Both the position numbers and the translations under genes were made by a program. Below, piece by piece: positions 26,973 through 36,855 of a stretch of 64,000 nucleotides of DNA. Under the pieces are notes generated by a model. The model did not search any database. It saw only the letters and a list, made by a program, of their open reading frames with translations, and had not been told where the DNA came from. Numbering within the stretch: position 1 is the first letter of the stretch; each line of letters begins with the position of its first letter. The DNA comes from Thermoguttaceae bacterium (lineage in GTDB: Bacteria; Planctomycetota; Planctomycetia; Pirellulales; Thermoguttaceae): NCBI GenBank assembly GCA_017434455.1, contig JAFRFG010000036.1, positions 62,001 through 126,000 of the forward strand. Reading direction: 5' to 3'.

Positions 26973-27371
26973 ATGCCAACAATCAATCAGCTCGTTCGGA
27001 AGAATCGCAAACAGCAGCATTCTATGAGTATGTCTCCGGTTCTGGAGAGCTGCTCGCAGAAGCGCGGCGTTTGCCTTCTGGTCCGTACCATGGCGCCGAA
27101 AAAGCCGAATTCCGCTATGCGGCGCATCACCCGTGTGCGTCTTTCCAACAACAAAGAGGTCACGGTTTACATCCCCGGTGAGGGGCACAAACTTCAGGAA
27201 CACTCGATCGTGCTGATCCGAGGCGGTCGTGTTCGTGACCTGCCGGGTGTCCGGTATCAGGTCGTCCGCGGGACGCTTGACGCCACCGCCGTTGAAGGCC
27301 GTCGTCAGGCCCGCAGCCGTTACGGCGCCAAGAAGACCTCCGCCGCCCCCGCCAAGGGAAAGAAGAAGTAA
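26973..27371 (+). CDS. rpsL: 30S ribosomal protein S12
   Basis: The 132-residue protein shows all S12 hallmarks: PTINQLVRK at the N-terminus, [20 protein letters not shown], and [16 protein letters not shown]12 sits in the decoding centre of the small subunit. Lys43 is conserved, but residue 88, a Lys in E. coli and most bacteria, is Arg here (CGT at 27234-27236). The Lys-rich tail after SRYG is longer than in E. coli. The ATG at 26973 follows GAGAGGA. It begins the str gene group. Confidence 0.97.
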   Translation: MPTINQLVRKNRKQQHSMSMSPVLESCSQKRGVCLLVRTMAPKKPNSAMRRITRVRLSNNKEVTVYIPGEGHKLQEHSIVLIRGGRVRDLPGVRYQVVRGTLDATAVEGRRQARSRYGAKKTSAAPAKGKKK

Positions 27372-27376
27372 GAGCA

Positions 27377-27422
27377 AAGTACTTCCCGCTTGAGTTGTTT
27401 CAGGCGCAAGGGGTACTTTTTC
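27377..27422 (+). terminator. Possible attenuator between rpsL and rpsG
   Basis: AAGTAC pairs with GTACTT, extended by G-U and G-C pairs, and ends in TTTTT. It may partly terminate transcription between rpsL and rpsG. Confidence 0.5.
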
Positions 27423-27510
27423 CGGTTGAGAAAGCGGCTTTTATGGCAGCCTCCCGTCGGAGTATTAACCGGAAGTCAAGCAAGAGATTCATTTCAGAAA
27501 GAATAAAAAG

Positions 27511-27981
27511 ATGGGAAGAATTACCGCAAGTAAAAAGCAGCTCAAAGGCGACCCCCGTTACGGGAACCTGATCGCCAGCAAGTTCATCAACTACCTGATG
27601 CTGGACGGCAAAAAGACCGCGGCCGAGAAGATCTTCTATGACGCTCTCGACATTCTCAAAGAGAAGATCGCCGACGTCGAGCCGCTCGATGCCTTCCTCC
27701 AGGCGCTGGACAACGTCAAACCGCAGGTCGAAGTCCGCTCCAAGCGCGTCGGAGGCGCCAGTTACCAGGTCCCGATGCCGGTGAAGGCCAATCGCGCCCA
27801 GGCGCTGTGCATCCGCTGGATTTTGGCCGCTGTCCGTGACAAGAAGGGCCAGCCGACCGCGCAGAAACTCGCCGCCGAGCTGTTCGACGCCTACAACAAG
27901 CAAGGGACCGCCTTCACCAAGCGTGAGAACGTCCACAAGATGGCCGAAGCGAACAAGGCGTTCGCCCACTTCGCCAACTGA
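27511..27981 (+). CDS. rpsG: 30S ribosomal protein S7
   Basis: The 156-residue product has the usual S7 length and family segments: [27 protein letters not shown] (in two parts near residues 20-46), [17 protein letters not shown] near 78 and TPAQKLA-like [16 protein letters not shown] near 114. S7 nucleates assembly of the 30S head and contacts E-site tRNA. It follows rpsL in the standard str order and precedes fusA. Confidence 0.97.
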   Translation: MGRITASKKQLKGDPRYGNLIASKFINYLMLDGKKTAAEKIFYDALDILKEKIADVEPLDAFLQALDNVKPQVEVRSKRVGGASYQVPMPVKANRAQALCIRWILAAVRDKKGQPTAQKLAAELFDAYNKQGTAFTKRENVHKMAEANKAFAHFAN

Positions 27982-28028
27982 TCTTGCCGTTTGACGGCGC
28001 GCGGGTTTTCCCCCGCCGCGCCCTAGTA

Positions 28029-28071
28029 AAGACCGTGTTTGTCGCCCGCGTGACCGACACGGTCTTTTCTT
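28029..28071 (+). terminator. Rho-independent terminator between rpsG and fusA
   Basis: A 10-bp stem AAGACCGTGT/ACACGGTCTT is followed by TTTTCTT. A second G/C-rich hairpin (GGCGCG...CGCGCC, about 27998-28022) lies just before it. fusA therefore probably has its own promoter, although none is obvious in the short gap. Confidence 0.78.
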
Positions 28072-28129
28072 GAAATAACAATCGTTCCCCCCCTCCCCCG
28101 TTACCTTTACAAGAGTCGAGCATAAAGCC

Positions 28130-30235
28130 ATGACGAACGACAGCGATATAAAAAAATTGCGCAATATCGGCGTCATCGCGCATATCGACGCCGGGAAGAC
28201 CACCGTCACCGAACGAATGCTCTACTACTCGCAGTTCGTTCATAAGGTCGGGATGGTCGACAGCGGCACCACGGTGACCGACTTCGATCCGGAAGAGCGC
28301 GAGCGGGGGATCACGATCAATTCGGCGTGTGTCACCTTCGGCTGGAAGGGATACACCATCAACCTGATCGATACCCCGGGTCACGTCGATTTCACCGCCG
28401 AGGTCGAGCGTGCCCTGCGCGTGCTCGACGGCGGGGTGGTCGTCTTCAGCGCCCGCGAGGGGGTCGAGGCGCAGAGCGAGACGGTCTGGCGCCAGGCCGA
28501 CCGCTATCACGTTCCGAGAATCGCGTTCATCAACAAGATGGATCGTGAAGGGGCCGATTTCTACGGCACCGTCGACGAGATCCGCGACCGCCTCGGCGCG
28601 GTGCCGATCATTGTCTCCATCCCCGTCGGCGCCGGTCCCCCGCACGTCCCCGAGGCGTTCCGCGGAACGATTGATCTGATCTCGATGAAGCAGCTGACCT
28701 TCTCGACCGACACGCACACGCGTGAGAACCGCGGTCAGCAGGTCACCGCCTCCGAGATCGAAGAGTCGATGCTCAAAGAGGCGACCTTCTACCGCGAGAA
28801 GCTCCTCGATGAGCTGTCGATGTACAGCGACATCCTCACCGAGATGCTCTTGGCCGAAGAACCCATCTCCGAAGAGATGATCCGCGGCGTCCTGCGCGAG
28901 GCGACCCTCTCGGCGATGGTGGTCCCGGTCCTGTGCGGTTCGGCGCTCGATGGGATCGGCGTTCAGCCGGTGATCGACGCGGTCTGTCATTACCTCCCCT
29001 CGCCGCTGGATGTCCCGCCGGTGGAAGGGATCGACCCGACCCGGCCCGACGATCCGCGGACAATTCGCCGTCCCGGCGACAAAGAGCCGTTCTGCGCGCT
29101 GCTGTTCAAGGTGGTGGCCGATAAGCACGGCGACTTAAATTACCTAAGGATCTATTCGGGGACGCTCACTTCCAACTCGCGGGTGCTGAACCCCCGTGAG
29201 AACAAAAAAGAGAACATCCCCCAAATTTGGCGCATTCAGGCCGATCACCGCGAGCTGGTCGACAAAGTCACGTCCGGCGATATCTGCGGCGTGATCGGCC
29301 TGCGTTTTTCGGTCACCGGCGATACCCTGTGCGACGTCAAGCAGCCGATTATCCTCGAGTCGATCTCCTTCCCCGAGACGGTTGTCTCGATGGCGATCGA
29401 GCCGGACAGCGCCGATGAACACAAAAAACTCGCCGCCGTCCTCGAAATGATGCGCCGCCAAGACCCGACCTTCCAGGCGACGATCAACGAAGAGACCGGC
29501 CAGACACTCATCAGCGGGATGGGCGAGCTTCACCTGGAAGTCATTAAGCACCGGCTTCTGCGCGAGCACCGGCTCAACGTCCGGGTCCACAACCCGCGGG
29601 TCAGTTACCGCGAGTCGATTCAAAACAGCGCCGAGGCCACCGGCACCTGCCAGCGGACGATCGCCGGGGCGCGGCACAGCGCCAAGGTTCAGCTTCGCCT
29701 GGAACCGCTGGAAATCGGCTCCCAGGCGGTGGAGATTGCCTCCGAGTTCACCGGAACCCTCCCCAAACCGGAACTCATGAGCGTGGTTCTCGAGTCGCTG
29801 CGTGAGGAAGGGCAGTCGGGCGGTGTGCTCGGCTATCCTTTGATCGGGATTAAAATCACCTTCCTCGGCGGGGAGTTCAGCGAGGTGGAGACGACCGACA
29901 TCGCGCTGCGGATCGCCATTTCCGACGCCTTCCACAAGGCGCTCGAGCAGGCCGGTATCGTTCTGCTGGAGCCGATCATGAAGCTGGAGATCTCAACCCC
30001 CGACGAGTACGTCGGCGATATCGTCGGCGACCTCAATCAGCGCCGCGGCCTGGTGACCGCCACGCACAATCGGGGCCGGCTGACCATCATCGAGGCGCAG
30101 GCCCCGCTGGCGAACCTGTTCGGCTATGTCTCGTCGGTTCGAGGCAACAGCCAGGGGCGCGCGTCGGCTTCGATGGAACCGTTCACCTACGGACCGGTTC
30201 CCCCCGACGTCCTGAAGAGTTTTATGATCGATTAA
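28130..30235 (+). CDS. fusA: Translation elongation factor G
   Basis: The 701-residue GTPase has G1 AHIDAGKTT (17-25), the switch region ERERGITI, DTPGH and NKMD motifs, followed by the EF-G domains II-V (domain IV with VSYRES, domain V ending GRASASMEPF). It drives ribosomal translocation. Planctomycetes often have several EF-G paralogs; position next to rpsL and rpsG suggests this is the main copy, although it lacks an adjacent tuf. Domain IV and C-terminal lengths are normal. Confidence 0.95.
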   Translation: MTNDSDIKKLRNIGVIAHIDAGKTTVTERMLYYSQFVHKVGMVDSGTTVTDFDPEERERGITINSACVTFGWKGYTINLIDTPGHVDFTAEVERALRVLDGGVVVFSAREGVEAQSETVWRQADRYHVPRIAFINKMDREGADFYGTVDEIRDRLGAVPIIVSIPVGAGPPHVPEAFRGTIDLISMKQLTFSTDTHTRENRGQQVTASEIEESMLKEATFYREKLLDELSMYSDILTEMLLAEEPISEEMIRGVLREATLSAMVVPVLCGSALDGIGVQPVIDAVCHYLPSPLDVPPVEGIDPTRPDDPRTIRRPGDKEPFCALLFKVVADKHGDLNYLRIYSGTLTSNSRVLNPRENKKENIPQIWRIQADHRELVDKVTSGDICGVIGLRFSVTGDTLCDVKQPIILESISFPETVVSMAIEPDSADEHKKLAAVLEMMRRQDPTFQATINEETGQTLISGMGELHLEVIKHRLLREHRLNVRVHNPRVSYRESIQNSAEATGTCQRTIAGARHSAKVQLRLEPLEIGSQAVEIASEFTGTLPKPELMSVVLESLREEGQSGGVLGYPLIGIKITFLGGEFSEVETTDIALRIAISDAFHKALEQAGIVLLEPIMKLEISTPDEYVGDIVGDLNQRRGLVTATHNRGRLTIIEAQAPLANLFGYVSSVRGNSQGRASASMEPFTYGPVPPDVLKSFMID

Positions 30236-30335
30236 CAAAAGCACGTTGTTTCAACAAGGAGTCTTGACTAAGAAGACGAACTCCAACGACAATCATCCCT
30301 CCGACGTATCGAAGCGCGGCGAGGGCGGCGATGAA

Positions 30336-32183
30336 ATGTTTCAATCGACCGATTCCTGTCGATCGGCCGTTCCGCTGAAACACGCCCGATACTGGGATAT
30401 TCCGGGACCTTTCGTCCTGGACAGCGGTGAAGAGCTCCATGAGGTGAGGGTCTGCTACGAGACGTTCGGTACGCTTAACGCCGATCGGTCGAACGCGGTC
30501 TATATCTGTCACGCCCTCTCGGGAAACTCGCACGTCACTCGTCACAACGAAAAAGACGACCTCGGCTGGTGGGAAGGGATGGTCGGTCCCGGCAAGCCGA
30601 TCGATACCGATAAATATTTCGTCATCTGCTCGAATATCCTCGGCGGCTGCAGCGGGACGACCGGGCCGAGCAACGTCAATCCCGACACCGGCCGGCGTTA
30701 CGGTTCCTCTTTTCCGAAGGTGACCGTCCAAGACATGACGGCCCTGCAGTACCGCCTGGTCACCGAAAAACTCGGCATCAAGCGGCTTTTGGCGCTGGTC
30801 GGAGGTTCCCTGGGCGGTTTTAACGCGCTGGATTGGGCGGTTCGCTTTCCCGACTCGACCGCCAGCACATTGGCTATCGCGACCGGACCGTGTATGTCGA
30901 GCCAGGCGATGGCGTTCGATGTCGTCGGCCGCAACGCGATCCAGAGTGACCCCGACTTCGCCGACGGGGACTATTACGACCGTGAGACGGGACCGGAAAC
31001 GGGGCTGAAACTCGCCCGGATGCTGGCGCATATTACCTATCTTTCGCGCGACTCGATGAAGCGCAAGTTCGATCCCGAACGCAACTGCGGCCGTGATGTC
31101 CTATCGCTCTTCGAGACCAAATTCGCGGTCAGTTCCTACCTGGCGTATCAAGGGGAAAAGTTCGCCGATCGGTTCGACGCCAACTGCTACGTGACAATCA
31201 CCAACGCGATCGATTATTTTGAACTCGGGGTCGATCCGGAGGCCAATCGGAAGACGAAAGAATTCGATCGCGTTCAGCTCCTCGGTCAGGCGATCGCCGA
31301 ATCAACCTGCCGCTGGCTGATCGTGAGCTTTACCTCCGATTGGCTCTTCGACGAATCCCAGTCTCGAGAGCTGGTCGGCGCCGCGCTGCGCAGCGATAAA
31401 CGGGTCACCTACTGCAATATCGCCTGTGACGGCGGTCACGACTCGTTCCTCCTCGAGGAGCCGATCAAGGGGAACTACGGCGCGCTGGTCGGGGCGTTTT
31501 TGCGCAGCGTGGCCGAGTCGGCCGGTATCGCCGGCGCCCATTCGGCGCAGCCGATCCAGACGCCGCGTATCGAAACCGCCGAGTCGAACAACCGAATCGA
31601 CTACGATCGCATTGTGGAACTCATTGGCGAGGACGAAAGCGTTCTGGACCTCGGCTGCGGCACGGGGGACCTTCTGCTGCGTCTGCGCCGCAGCGGGGCC
31701 CAGCGGCGGCTGGTCGGTGTCGATTTAAGTGAAGAGTATGTCCTTTCCTGCGTCGAGCGCGGGCTGGACGTCATCCACGCCGACCTCGACAAGGGGCTTC
31801 GGGGATTCTCCGATCAGCAGTTCGACTATGTCGTTCTTTCGAAAACGCTTCAGACCGTCCGCAACGTGGTCTATCTGCTCGACGAGATGCTCCGGGTCGG
31901 CCGCCGCGCCATCGTCAGTTTCCCGAACTTCGGTTACCACCGCTACCGGACTCAATTGGAGATGTTCGGCACCGCTCCCCAGACCGACCTTCGGGACGAG
32001 ACCCACTGGTACAATACCGCCGACGTTCGATTCTTAACGATCGCCGACTTCCGGGAGCTGTGCGACACCAAGGGGTATAAAATTCATCAGTTCATCGCGC
32101 TCGATACCTGGAAAGGACGCGTGGTGAATGAGGAAGAGGCCAACGTCGAAGCCGACATGGCGGTTGTGGTGCTGAGCCGATAA
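30336..32183 (+). CDS. metX: MetX-MetW fusion: homoserine O-acetyltransferase with methyltransferase-like domain
   Basis: The 615-residue protein joins two normally separate genes. Residues 1-400 are an alpha/beta-hydrolase homoserine acyltransferase with the catalytic triad Ser158 (GGSLGG), Asp335 (SDWLF) and His368 (GGHDSF). Residues about 425-615 match MetW, a Rossmann fold with [10 protein letters not shown] at 436-445. MetX makes O-acetyl- (or O-succinyl-) homoserine for methionine synthesis, and MetW is often needed for its activity. The ATG at 30336 has a GAGGG site 10 bases upstream; a TTG at 30246 would add 30 residues without family similarity. It lies just downstream of fusA. O-acetylhomoserine is the substrate of the MetY-CysK fusion at 56.5 kb. 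Confidence 0.9.
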   Translation: MFQSTDSCRSAVPLKHARYWDIPGPFVLDSGEELHEVRVCYETFGTLNADRSNAVYICHALSGNSHVTRHNEKDDLGWWEGMVGPGKPIDTDKYFVICSNILGGCSGTTGPSNVNPDTGRRYGSSFPKVTVQDMTALQYRLVTEKLGIKRLLALVGGSLGGFNALDWAVRFPDSTASTLAIATGPCMSSQAMAFDVVGRNAIQSDPDFADGDYYDRETGPETGLKLARMLAHITYLSRDSMKRKFDPERNCGRDVLSLFETKFAVSSYLAYQGEKFADRFDANCYVTITNAIDYFELGVDPEANRKTKEFDRVQLLGQAIAESTCRWLIVSFTSDWLFDESQSRELVGAALRSDKRVTYCNIACDGGHDSFLLEEPIKGNYGALVGAFLRSVAESAGIAGAHSAQPIQTPRIETAESNNRIDYDRIVELIGEDESVLDLGCGTGDLLLRLRRSGAQRRLVGVDLSEEYVLSCVERGLDVIHADLDKGLRGFSDQQFDYVVLSKTLQTVRNVVYLLDEMLRVGRRAIVSFPNFGYHRYRTQLEMFGTAPQTDLRDETHWYNTADVRFLTIADFRELCDTKGYKIHQFIALDTWKGRVVNEEEANVEADMAVVVLSR

Positions 32184-32213
32184 GCATCCGGGCCCGAGGG
32201 ACTTTTGGCAATG

Positions 32214-32245
32214 ACGCTCCGCGCCCGCGCGCGGAGCGTTTTTTT
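32214..32245 (+). terminator. Rho-independent terminator of metX-metW
   Basis: ACGCTCCGCG pairs with CGCGGAGCGT, then TTTTTTT, 30 bases past the stop. Confidence 0.92.
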
Positions 32246-32419
32246 ACGCGCGCAGGCACGGGGCGCGCGGGGGGAGAGGAAACCGATTTCGACAAATCGG
32301 GCTTTATGGCCGTCACCGACAAGTTCCGCGAAGGATATCTCGGAACCGTTTCGCGCACAAATATTCCCTCCCCGGCAAATCGACGCGCACAAATTCGTGA
32401 TTGCCAAGCGGAAAAGGCG

Positions 32420-33799
32420 ATGACAAAAAGAAACCTTTGCAACGTGAAGCTGTCTCTTCTGTTTCTGTTGGCGGTGCTTCCGCCGGCCGGATGCTCGGAT
32501 CATTCTTCCGATTCGGCCCGGGGAACCCCGGCTTGTCATCAGATCGACCAAGAGACCGCCAAGCAAATGATGACCCGGGACGACGGCCACGTGATCGCGG
32601 ACGTCCGCCGTCGGGACGAGTATGACACCGGCCATATCCCCGGTGCCGTGTCGATTCCCGACGAAGAAATTAAAACTCAGCGGCCGAAAGAGCTTCCGGA
32701 TTTGGATCAGATCATCCTGATTTACGGCCGAAACAAAAATCACGGCAAACAGGCCGCGCGGAAACTGGCGGATATGGGTTACGCCAACATCAACGAATTC
32801 GGTGGGATCAACACCTGGACCGGTGATATTGTGGCAGGAGAAACCTCTGTGGAGATACCCGAAAATAAGAAAACGATCTATCTTGCGGGCGGATGCTTCT
32901 GGGGTACGCAGAAGTTCTTTGATCAGTTTGACGGCGTGGTGCGCACAGAGGTTGGCTATGCCAACGGACCAGACGGGGCTGTGAGTTATCGGGACGTTTG
33001 CCGCGGCAGCGGGCACGCCGAGACGGTTCGGATCGACTATGATCCGGACAGAATCTCTCTGACAGATTTGCTGAACAGCTATTTTATGGTGATCGATCCG
33101 TGCTGCGTCAACAAACAGGGGAACGACCAGGGTATCCAGTACCGGACCGGGATCTACTATACGGCGGAAGACCAGCTCCCGGAGATCGAAGCGGTTTATC
33201 GGGCGGAGGAAAAGAAAGCCGCAGCCAAACTTGCGGTCGAACTGCTTCCGCTTAAGAATTACTTCCCTGCCGAAGAGTATCATCAGAAATACCTGGACAA
33301 GAACCCGGGCGGTTACTGCCATATCCCGAGCGGTCTGTTTAACCTGCGGCAAAACGGCGCGAAACAATCCCAAGAGGAACTGCGGGCGCGGATCGGCGAT
33401 CTCGCCTACGAGGTCACACAGCGCGCCGCCACGGAGCACGCATTTACCGGGGAATACGACGACTTCTTTGAAAAGGGCCTCTACGTCGATGTCGTCAGCG
33501 GGGAGCCGCTCTTCACATCCTTGGACAAGTATGACTCCGGCTGCGGCTGGCCGGCGTTCACCAGGCCGATCACCGAGGATGCCGTCGCGCAAAGCGAAGA
33601 CACGTCTCACGGAATGATTCGAACAGAAGTTCGCAGCAGCGGGGCAGATTCCCATCTGGGGCATCTGTTTGACGACGGTCCGAAGGAGTCCGGCGGCCGG
33701 CGCTACTGCATCAACTCCGCCGCGCTGCGCTTTATCCCCTATGAGGAACTGGAAGAGCGGGGGTACGGAGAGTACCGGTCCCTCTTTGAGAAAGAGTAG
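32420..33799 (+). CDS. msrAB: Lipoprotein with rhodanese-like, MsrA and MsrB domains
   Basis: The 459-residue protein starts with a lipoprotein signal ending at Cys25 (PPAGC). Residues about 40-140 form a rhodanese-like domain in which Gly103 (IIYGRN region, ILIYGRNKN) occupies the place of the catalytic Cys, so it is probably inactive. MsrA follows with GGCFWG (Cys159) and C-terminal [11 protein letters not shown], then MsrB with SGCGWPAF and the catalytic [11 protein letters not shown]. The fusion repairs both epimers of methionine sulfoxide in exported proteins. The ATG at 32420 follows AAAAGG. Codon use is less GC-biased than neighbours from about 32850 on, which hints at an acquired MsrAB module. 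Confidence 0.9.
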   Translation: MTKRNLCNVKLSLLFLLAVLPPAGCSDHSSDSARGTPACHQIDQETAKQMMTRDDGHVIADVRRRDEYDTGHIPGAVSIPDEEIKTQRPKELPDLDQIILIYGRNKNHGKQAARKLADMGYANINEFGGINTWTGDIVAGETSVEIPENKKTIYLAGGCFWGTQKFFDQFDGVVRTEVGYANGPDGAVSYRDVCRGSGHAETVRIDYDPDRISLTDLLNSYFMVIDPCCVNKQGNDQGIQYRTGIYYTAEDQLPEIEAVYRAEEKKAAAKLAVELLPLKNYFPAEEYHQKYLDKNPGGYCHIPSGLFNLRQNGAKQSQEELRARIGDLAYEVTQRAATEHAFTGEYDDFFEKGLYVDVVSGEPLFTSLDKYDSGCGWPAFTRPITEDAVAQSEDTSHGMIRTEVRSSGADSHLGHLFDDGPKESGGRRYCINSAALRFIPYEELEERGYGEYRSLFEKE

Positions 33800-34159
33800 C
33801 CGTCTTTTTTATGGCAGCGTGAGGGGACTCAAAGGCGGGGAAGAAAGAAGAATTACCCTTTCCGTGAGGAATTGCCGTTGATCGGTTTCAATAACCGCGA
33901 GAAACCGAAGAACCGCTTCAAATACGGAAAGATTAAGAAGAACACCATCGCGAAAGATCCTTCGGCACGGCCGGCGGGCGTCTCGTTTGAGGTTGAAAAC
34001 GGCCTCGGCCGCCTCGCGGGCTCGTTAGGGAATGGATAAAGCGGTTCCCGCCGAAAAACGGACAAAAACCGGCCGAAGCTCGTAATTCTCGCGGCGTCCT
34101 GTTATGATAAAGGGGTACAGTTCTATGAAAAACCCCATCACCCCCAAAGAAAGTTCCCT
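33800..34159. other. Intergenic region, msrAB to GH36-like gene
   Basis: This 360-base gap holds an 8-bp hairpin TCGGTTTC/GAAACCGA (33883-33909) without a T run, and a TATGAT-like -10 hexamer near 34104 without a clear -35. A 70-codon minus-strand frame here has no recognisable features and is not called as a gene. Confidence 0.4.
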
Positions 34160-36769
34160 ATGTCCTTGATTCGATACCTGCTCCTGTTTGTCGGGTTCTT
34201 TGGCTTCTTCCTGGAGACTGCCGTCAAAGCCGCCGACCCGTTCGCTCCCGACGCGACCGACTTCCGCCAGTGGGGTCCCTCCTGCCCGGGAAATGTCGAT
34301 CTGTCAACGGCCGATGAAATCGGTTATGTTCGGGCTTGGGAAGAGGCGGCCTTTGCGGGACAGCCGGATAAGTGCCGTGTCTTTGCTTACCAGCCGCAGG
34401 TTCAGGCCGAGCTGCTCTATCAGGACCACAACCTTCTGCGCTTCAACGAATCGTGCATGGGAACCCCCTTAAACCCCGGGGGAAAACCTTATGAGCATGG
34501 TATCGGGACCCACGCCAACAGCGCGGTTCGGTTCCATACCCACGAGCCGGTCAGGGCGTTCGAGGCGGTGATCGGGGTCGATGTCAATTCCAATAACTCC
34601 GGGAATGTCGGTTCGGTTGTTTTCGTCGTCGAGGCCGACGGGAAGGAGCTGTTCCGCTCGGCGGTTTTGCGCGGCAGCGACGGCCCTCAGCAGATCCGTG
34701 TCGATATCGATCCGCCGACCAGCGACATTGTGCTCAAAGTCGAAGACAGCGACGGCTGCTCCTGCGACCATGCCGACTGGTGTGAACCTATCTGCTATAC
34801 CCCCGACGGCGGGCAGATCCCCCTTTGGATGGGGCATACCCCCCTGCTGAAAGCCGGCCGCTGTCCGTTCAGTTTTACCTACGACGGTCAGTCGTCCGAC
34901 GACCTGCTCCCGAACTGGGAATTCTCCCGCTCGGTGATCGATCCGCTGAAAACGGTCTACTCCTGGCGCGACCCCAGAACCGGACTGGTCGTCGACGCCG
35001 AGGTGCGCCGGTTCGAGCGCTTTGCCGCGCTGGAGTGGCTGCTGCGCTTCCGCAACGAGGGAACAGAGAATACCCCCCTGCTGACCGACGTTCACCCGCT
35101 GAGAATCGATATGGCACTGGGGCTCTACCAAACGCCGATCGATATCGAGACGCTGCGGGGCGACCACTGCGATGAATCAAGCTGGTTCCCCGAGTCGTAC
35201 CAGCTCGGCGTCGGTGAGGAGAAGACGTTCGCCCCCGAGGGGGGACGCTCGTCGAACCTGGCGATGCCGTTTTGGAACATCACCCGCAGCAGCGTCGGCG
35301 ATCACGCCGTCACCGAGGGGGTCTTCGTCACCCTCGGCTGGTCGGGACAGTGGGAGGCGGGCTTTAACAGGAGCGCGCAGCATGAAACCTGCGCGACGGC
35401 GGGTCAGCAGACCTTGGCCACGATTCTTTACCCCCATGAGGCCATCCGTACCCCCCGCGTTTTGGTGATGCCGTGGTACGGGGAGAATATCCTCTCGTTC
35501 GTCAAATTCCGCCGATTGCTGATGCACGAATACGCCCCGCGCTGGGAACCGGCCGGTCAGGAAAAGACGACGCTTCCCCAGCAGCAGGAGTTCTTTGGGC
35601 AATGTTTCGACCGCTACTACCGCAAACGTCCCGGCTGGGAGAAGTACGACTCTCAGGTCGAGTTCGCCAGGCGCCTGGCCGAGGCCGGCTGCACCAGCTA
35701 CTGGTTCGACGCCGCCTGGTTCCCCGTCGGCTTCCCCAATGGGGTCGGAAACTGGCGTTCCGATACCGAAAACTTCCCCCAAGGGCTGGAGGCGCTGGGC
35801 CAGAGCGTTCACAGTTTTGGCCTGAAGTTCCTTCTTTGGTTTGAACCGGAACGGGTCGCCCCGGGAAGCGATATCGCTCGGGAACATCCCGAGTTCACCT
35901 TGGGCGACCCCAATGGCAGCCGGCTCTATAACCTGGCCGACCCCGACGCCGAACAGTACCTGACCGACCTGCTTCTGACTCGAATCAAGCAGTTCGGCGT
36001 CAATATTTACCGCAACGACTTCAATATCGATCCCCTCCCCTTCTGGACCGAACGGGATAAAACCCTCGGACCGGACCGAAGCGGGATCACCGAGATCCGC
36101 TATGTCGAGGCGCACTATCGGATGTGGGATACCTTCCGAAAAACGATCCCCGGGCTTTGGATCGACAACTGCGCCTCCGGCGGCCGCCGAATCGACCTGG
36201 AGACGATCTCCCGCTCCATCCCGCTGTGGCGCAGCGATACCTGCTGCTGGCCCGGTCACCCGGAGTGGGATCAGGTTCAGCTTCTGTCGCTGGCTCGTTT
36301 TATCCCGCTCTTCGGCTCGGTCGCCTGGGACTCCTCTCCCTACACCTTCCGAAGCGCCGCCAACCCCGGAGCGATCCTGCAGTACAACTTCCTCGACGAC
36401 GACTATGATCCCGAGATGGCGAAGAAGTCGATCCGCGAGGCGAAAGTCTATCAGAAGTTCTGGTACGGCGACTTCTATCCCCTCACCAAGCCGGTCCTGG
36501 GGAAGACGTCGATCATCGCCTGGCAGCTCGACCGTCCCGATCTCGGCGCGGGGGTGGTCTACCTCTTCCGTCAGCAGGAGTCGCCCTATACCGGGATTGA
36601 GATGGAACTCAACGCGATCGACACGAACACCCATTACCGTATTCGTGTGAAGGATGATTACGAACCGGGAGAGGAAAAGATTATCAGCGGCAAAGAGCTG
36701 AAGAATCTTCCCGTTCCCCTCACCCGCCGGGGAATCGCTCTTGTTATCGAGTACCAGAAGGTACAGTGA
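34160..36769 (+). CDS. Secreted NPCBM / GH36-type alpha-galactosidase-like protein
   Basis: The 869-residue protein has a signal peptide (about 1-25). Residues about 75-225 are an NPCBM-type carbohydrate-binding domain (PYEHGIGTHANSAV). A beta-sandwich follows, then a TIM barrel of the GH36/clan D type with WFDAAWFPVGFPNGVGNW. The nucleophile is probably Asp620 (YRNDFN) and the acid/base Asp693 (RSDTCCW). It would hydrolyse alpha-galactosides in glycans outside the cytoplasm; specificity is inferred only from the family. Terminated by the hairpin at 36792-36828 and convergent with the phosphoesterase array. Confidence 0.85.
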   Translation: MSLIRYLLLFVGFFGFFLETAVKAADPFAPDATDFRQWGPSCPGNVDLSTADEIGYVRAWEEAAFAGQPDKCRVFAYQPQVQAELLYQDHNLLRFNESCMGTPLNPGGKPYEHGIGTHANSAVRFHTHEPVRAFEAVIGVDVNSNNSGNVGSVVFVVEADGKELFRSAVLRGSDGPQQIRVDIDPPTSDIVLKVEDSDGCSCDHADWCEPICYTPDGGQIPLWMGHTPLLKAGRCPFSFTYDGQSSDDLLPNWEFSRSVIDPLKTVYSWRDPRTGLVVDAEVRRFERFAALEWLLRFRNEGTENTPLLTDVHPLRIDMALGLYQTPIDIETLRGDHCDESSWFPESYQLGVGEEKTFAPEGGRSSNLAMPFWNITRSSVGDHAVTEGVFVTLGWSGQWEAGFNRSAQHETCATAGQQTLATILYPHEAIRTPRVLVMPWYGENILSFVKFRRLLMHEYAPRWEPAGQEKTTLPQQQEFFGQCFDRYYRKRPGWEKYDSQVEFARRLAEAGCTSYWFDAAWFPVGFPNGVGNWRSDTENFPQGLEALGQSVHSFGLKFLLWFEPERVAPGSDIAREHPEFTLGDPNGSRLYNLADPDAEQYLTDLLLTRIKQFGVNIYRNDFNIDPLPFWTERDKTLGPDRSGITEIRYVEAHYRMWDTFRKTIPGLWIDNCASGGRRIDLETISRSIPLWRSDTCCWPGHPEWDQVQLLSLARFIPLFGSVAWDSSPYTFRSAANPGAILQYNFLDDDYDPEMAKKSIREAKVYQKFWYGDFYPLTKPVLGKTSIIAWQLDRPDLGAGVVYLFRQQESPYTGIEMELNAIDTNTHYRIRVKDDYEPGEEKIISGKELKNLPVPLTRRGIALVIEYQKVQ

Positions 36770-36791
36770 CCCCGCTTCCCTAAGGGGGGAT

Positions 36792-36828
36792 AAAAAAAAC
36801 AGCGGCTTGTTACGGCCGCTGTTTTTTT
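36792..36828. terminator. Bidirectional terminator between GH36-like gene and phosphoesterase array
   Basis: CAGCGGC/GCCGCTG stem flanked by AAAAAAAA on one side and TTTTTTT on the other, so it can serve both converging transcripts. Confidence 0.9.
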
Positions 36829-36855
36829 ATGGCTGGGCAGTGCCGCCAGTGGCTT

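Noticed and set aside
33853..34065. 70-codon minus-strand frame downstream of msrAB
   Set aside because: Low-complexity Pro/Arg-rich translation, no ribosome-binding site, no similarity to known proteins.
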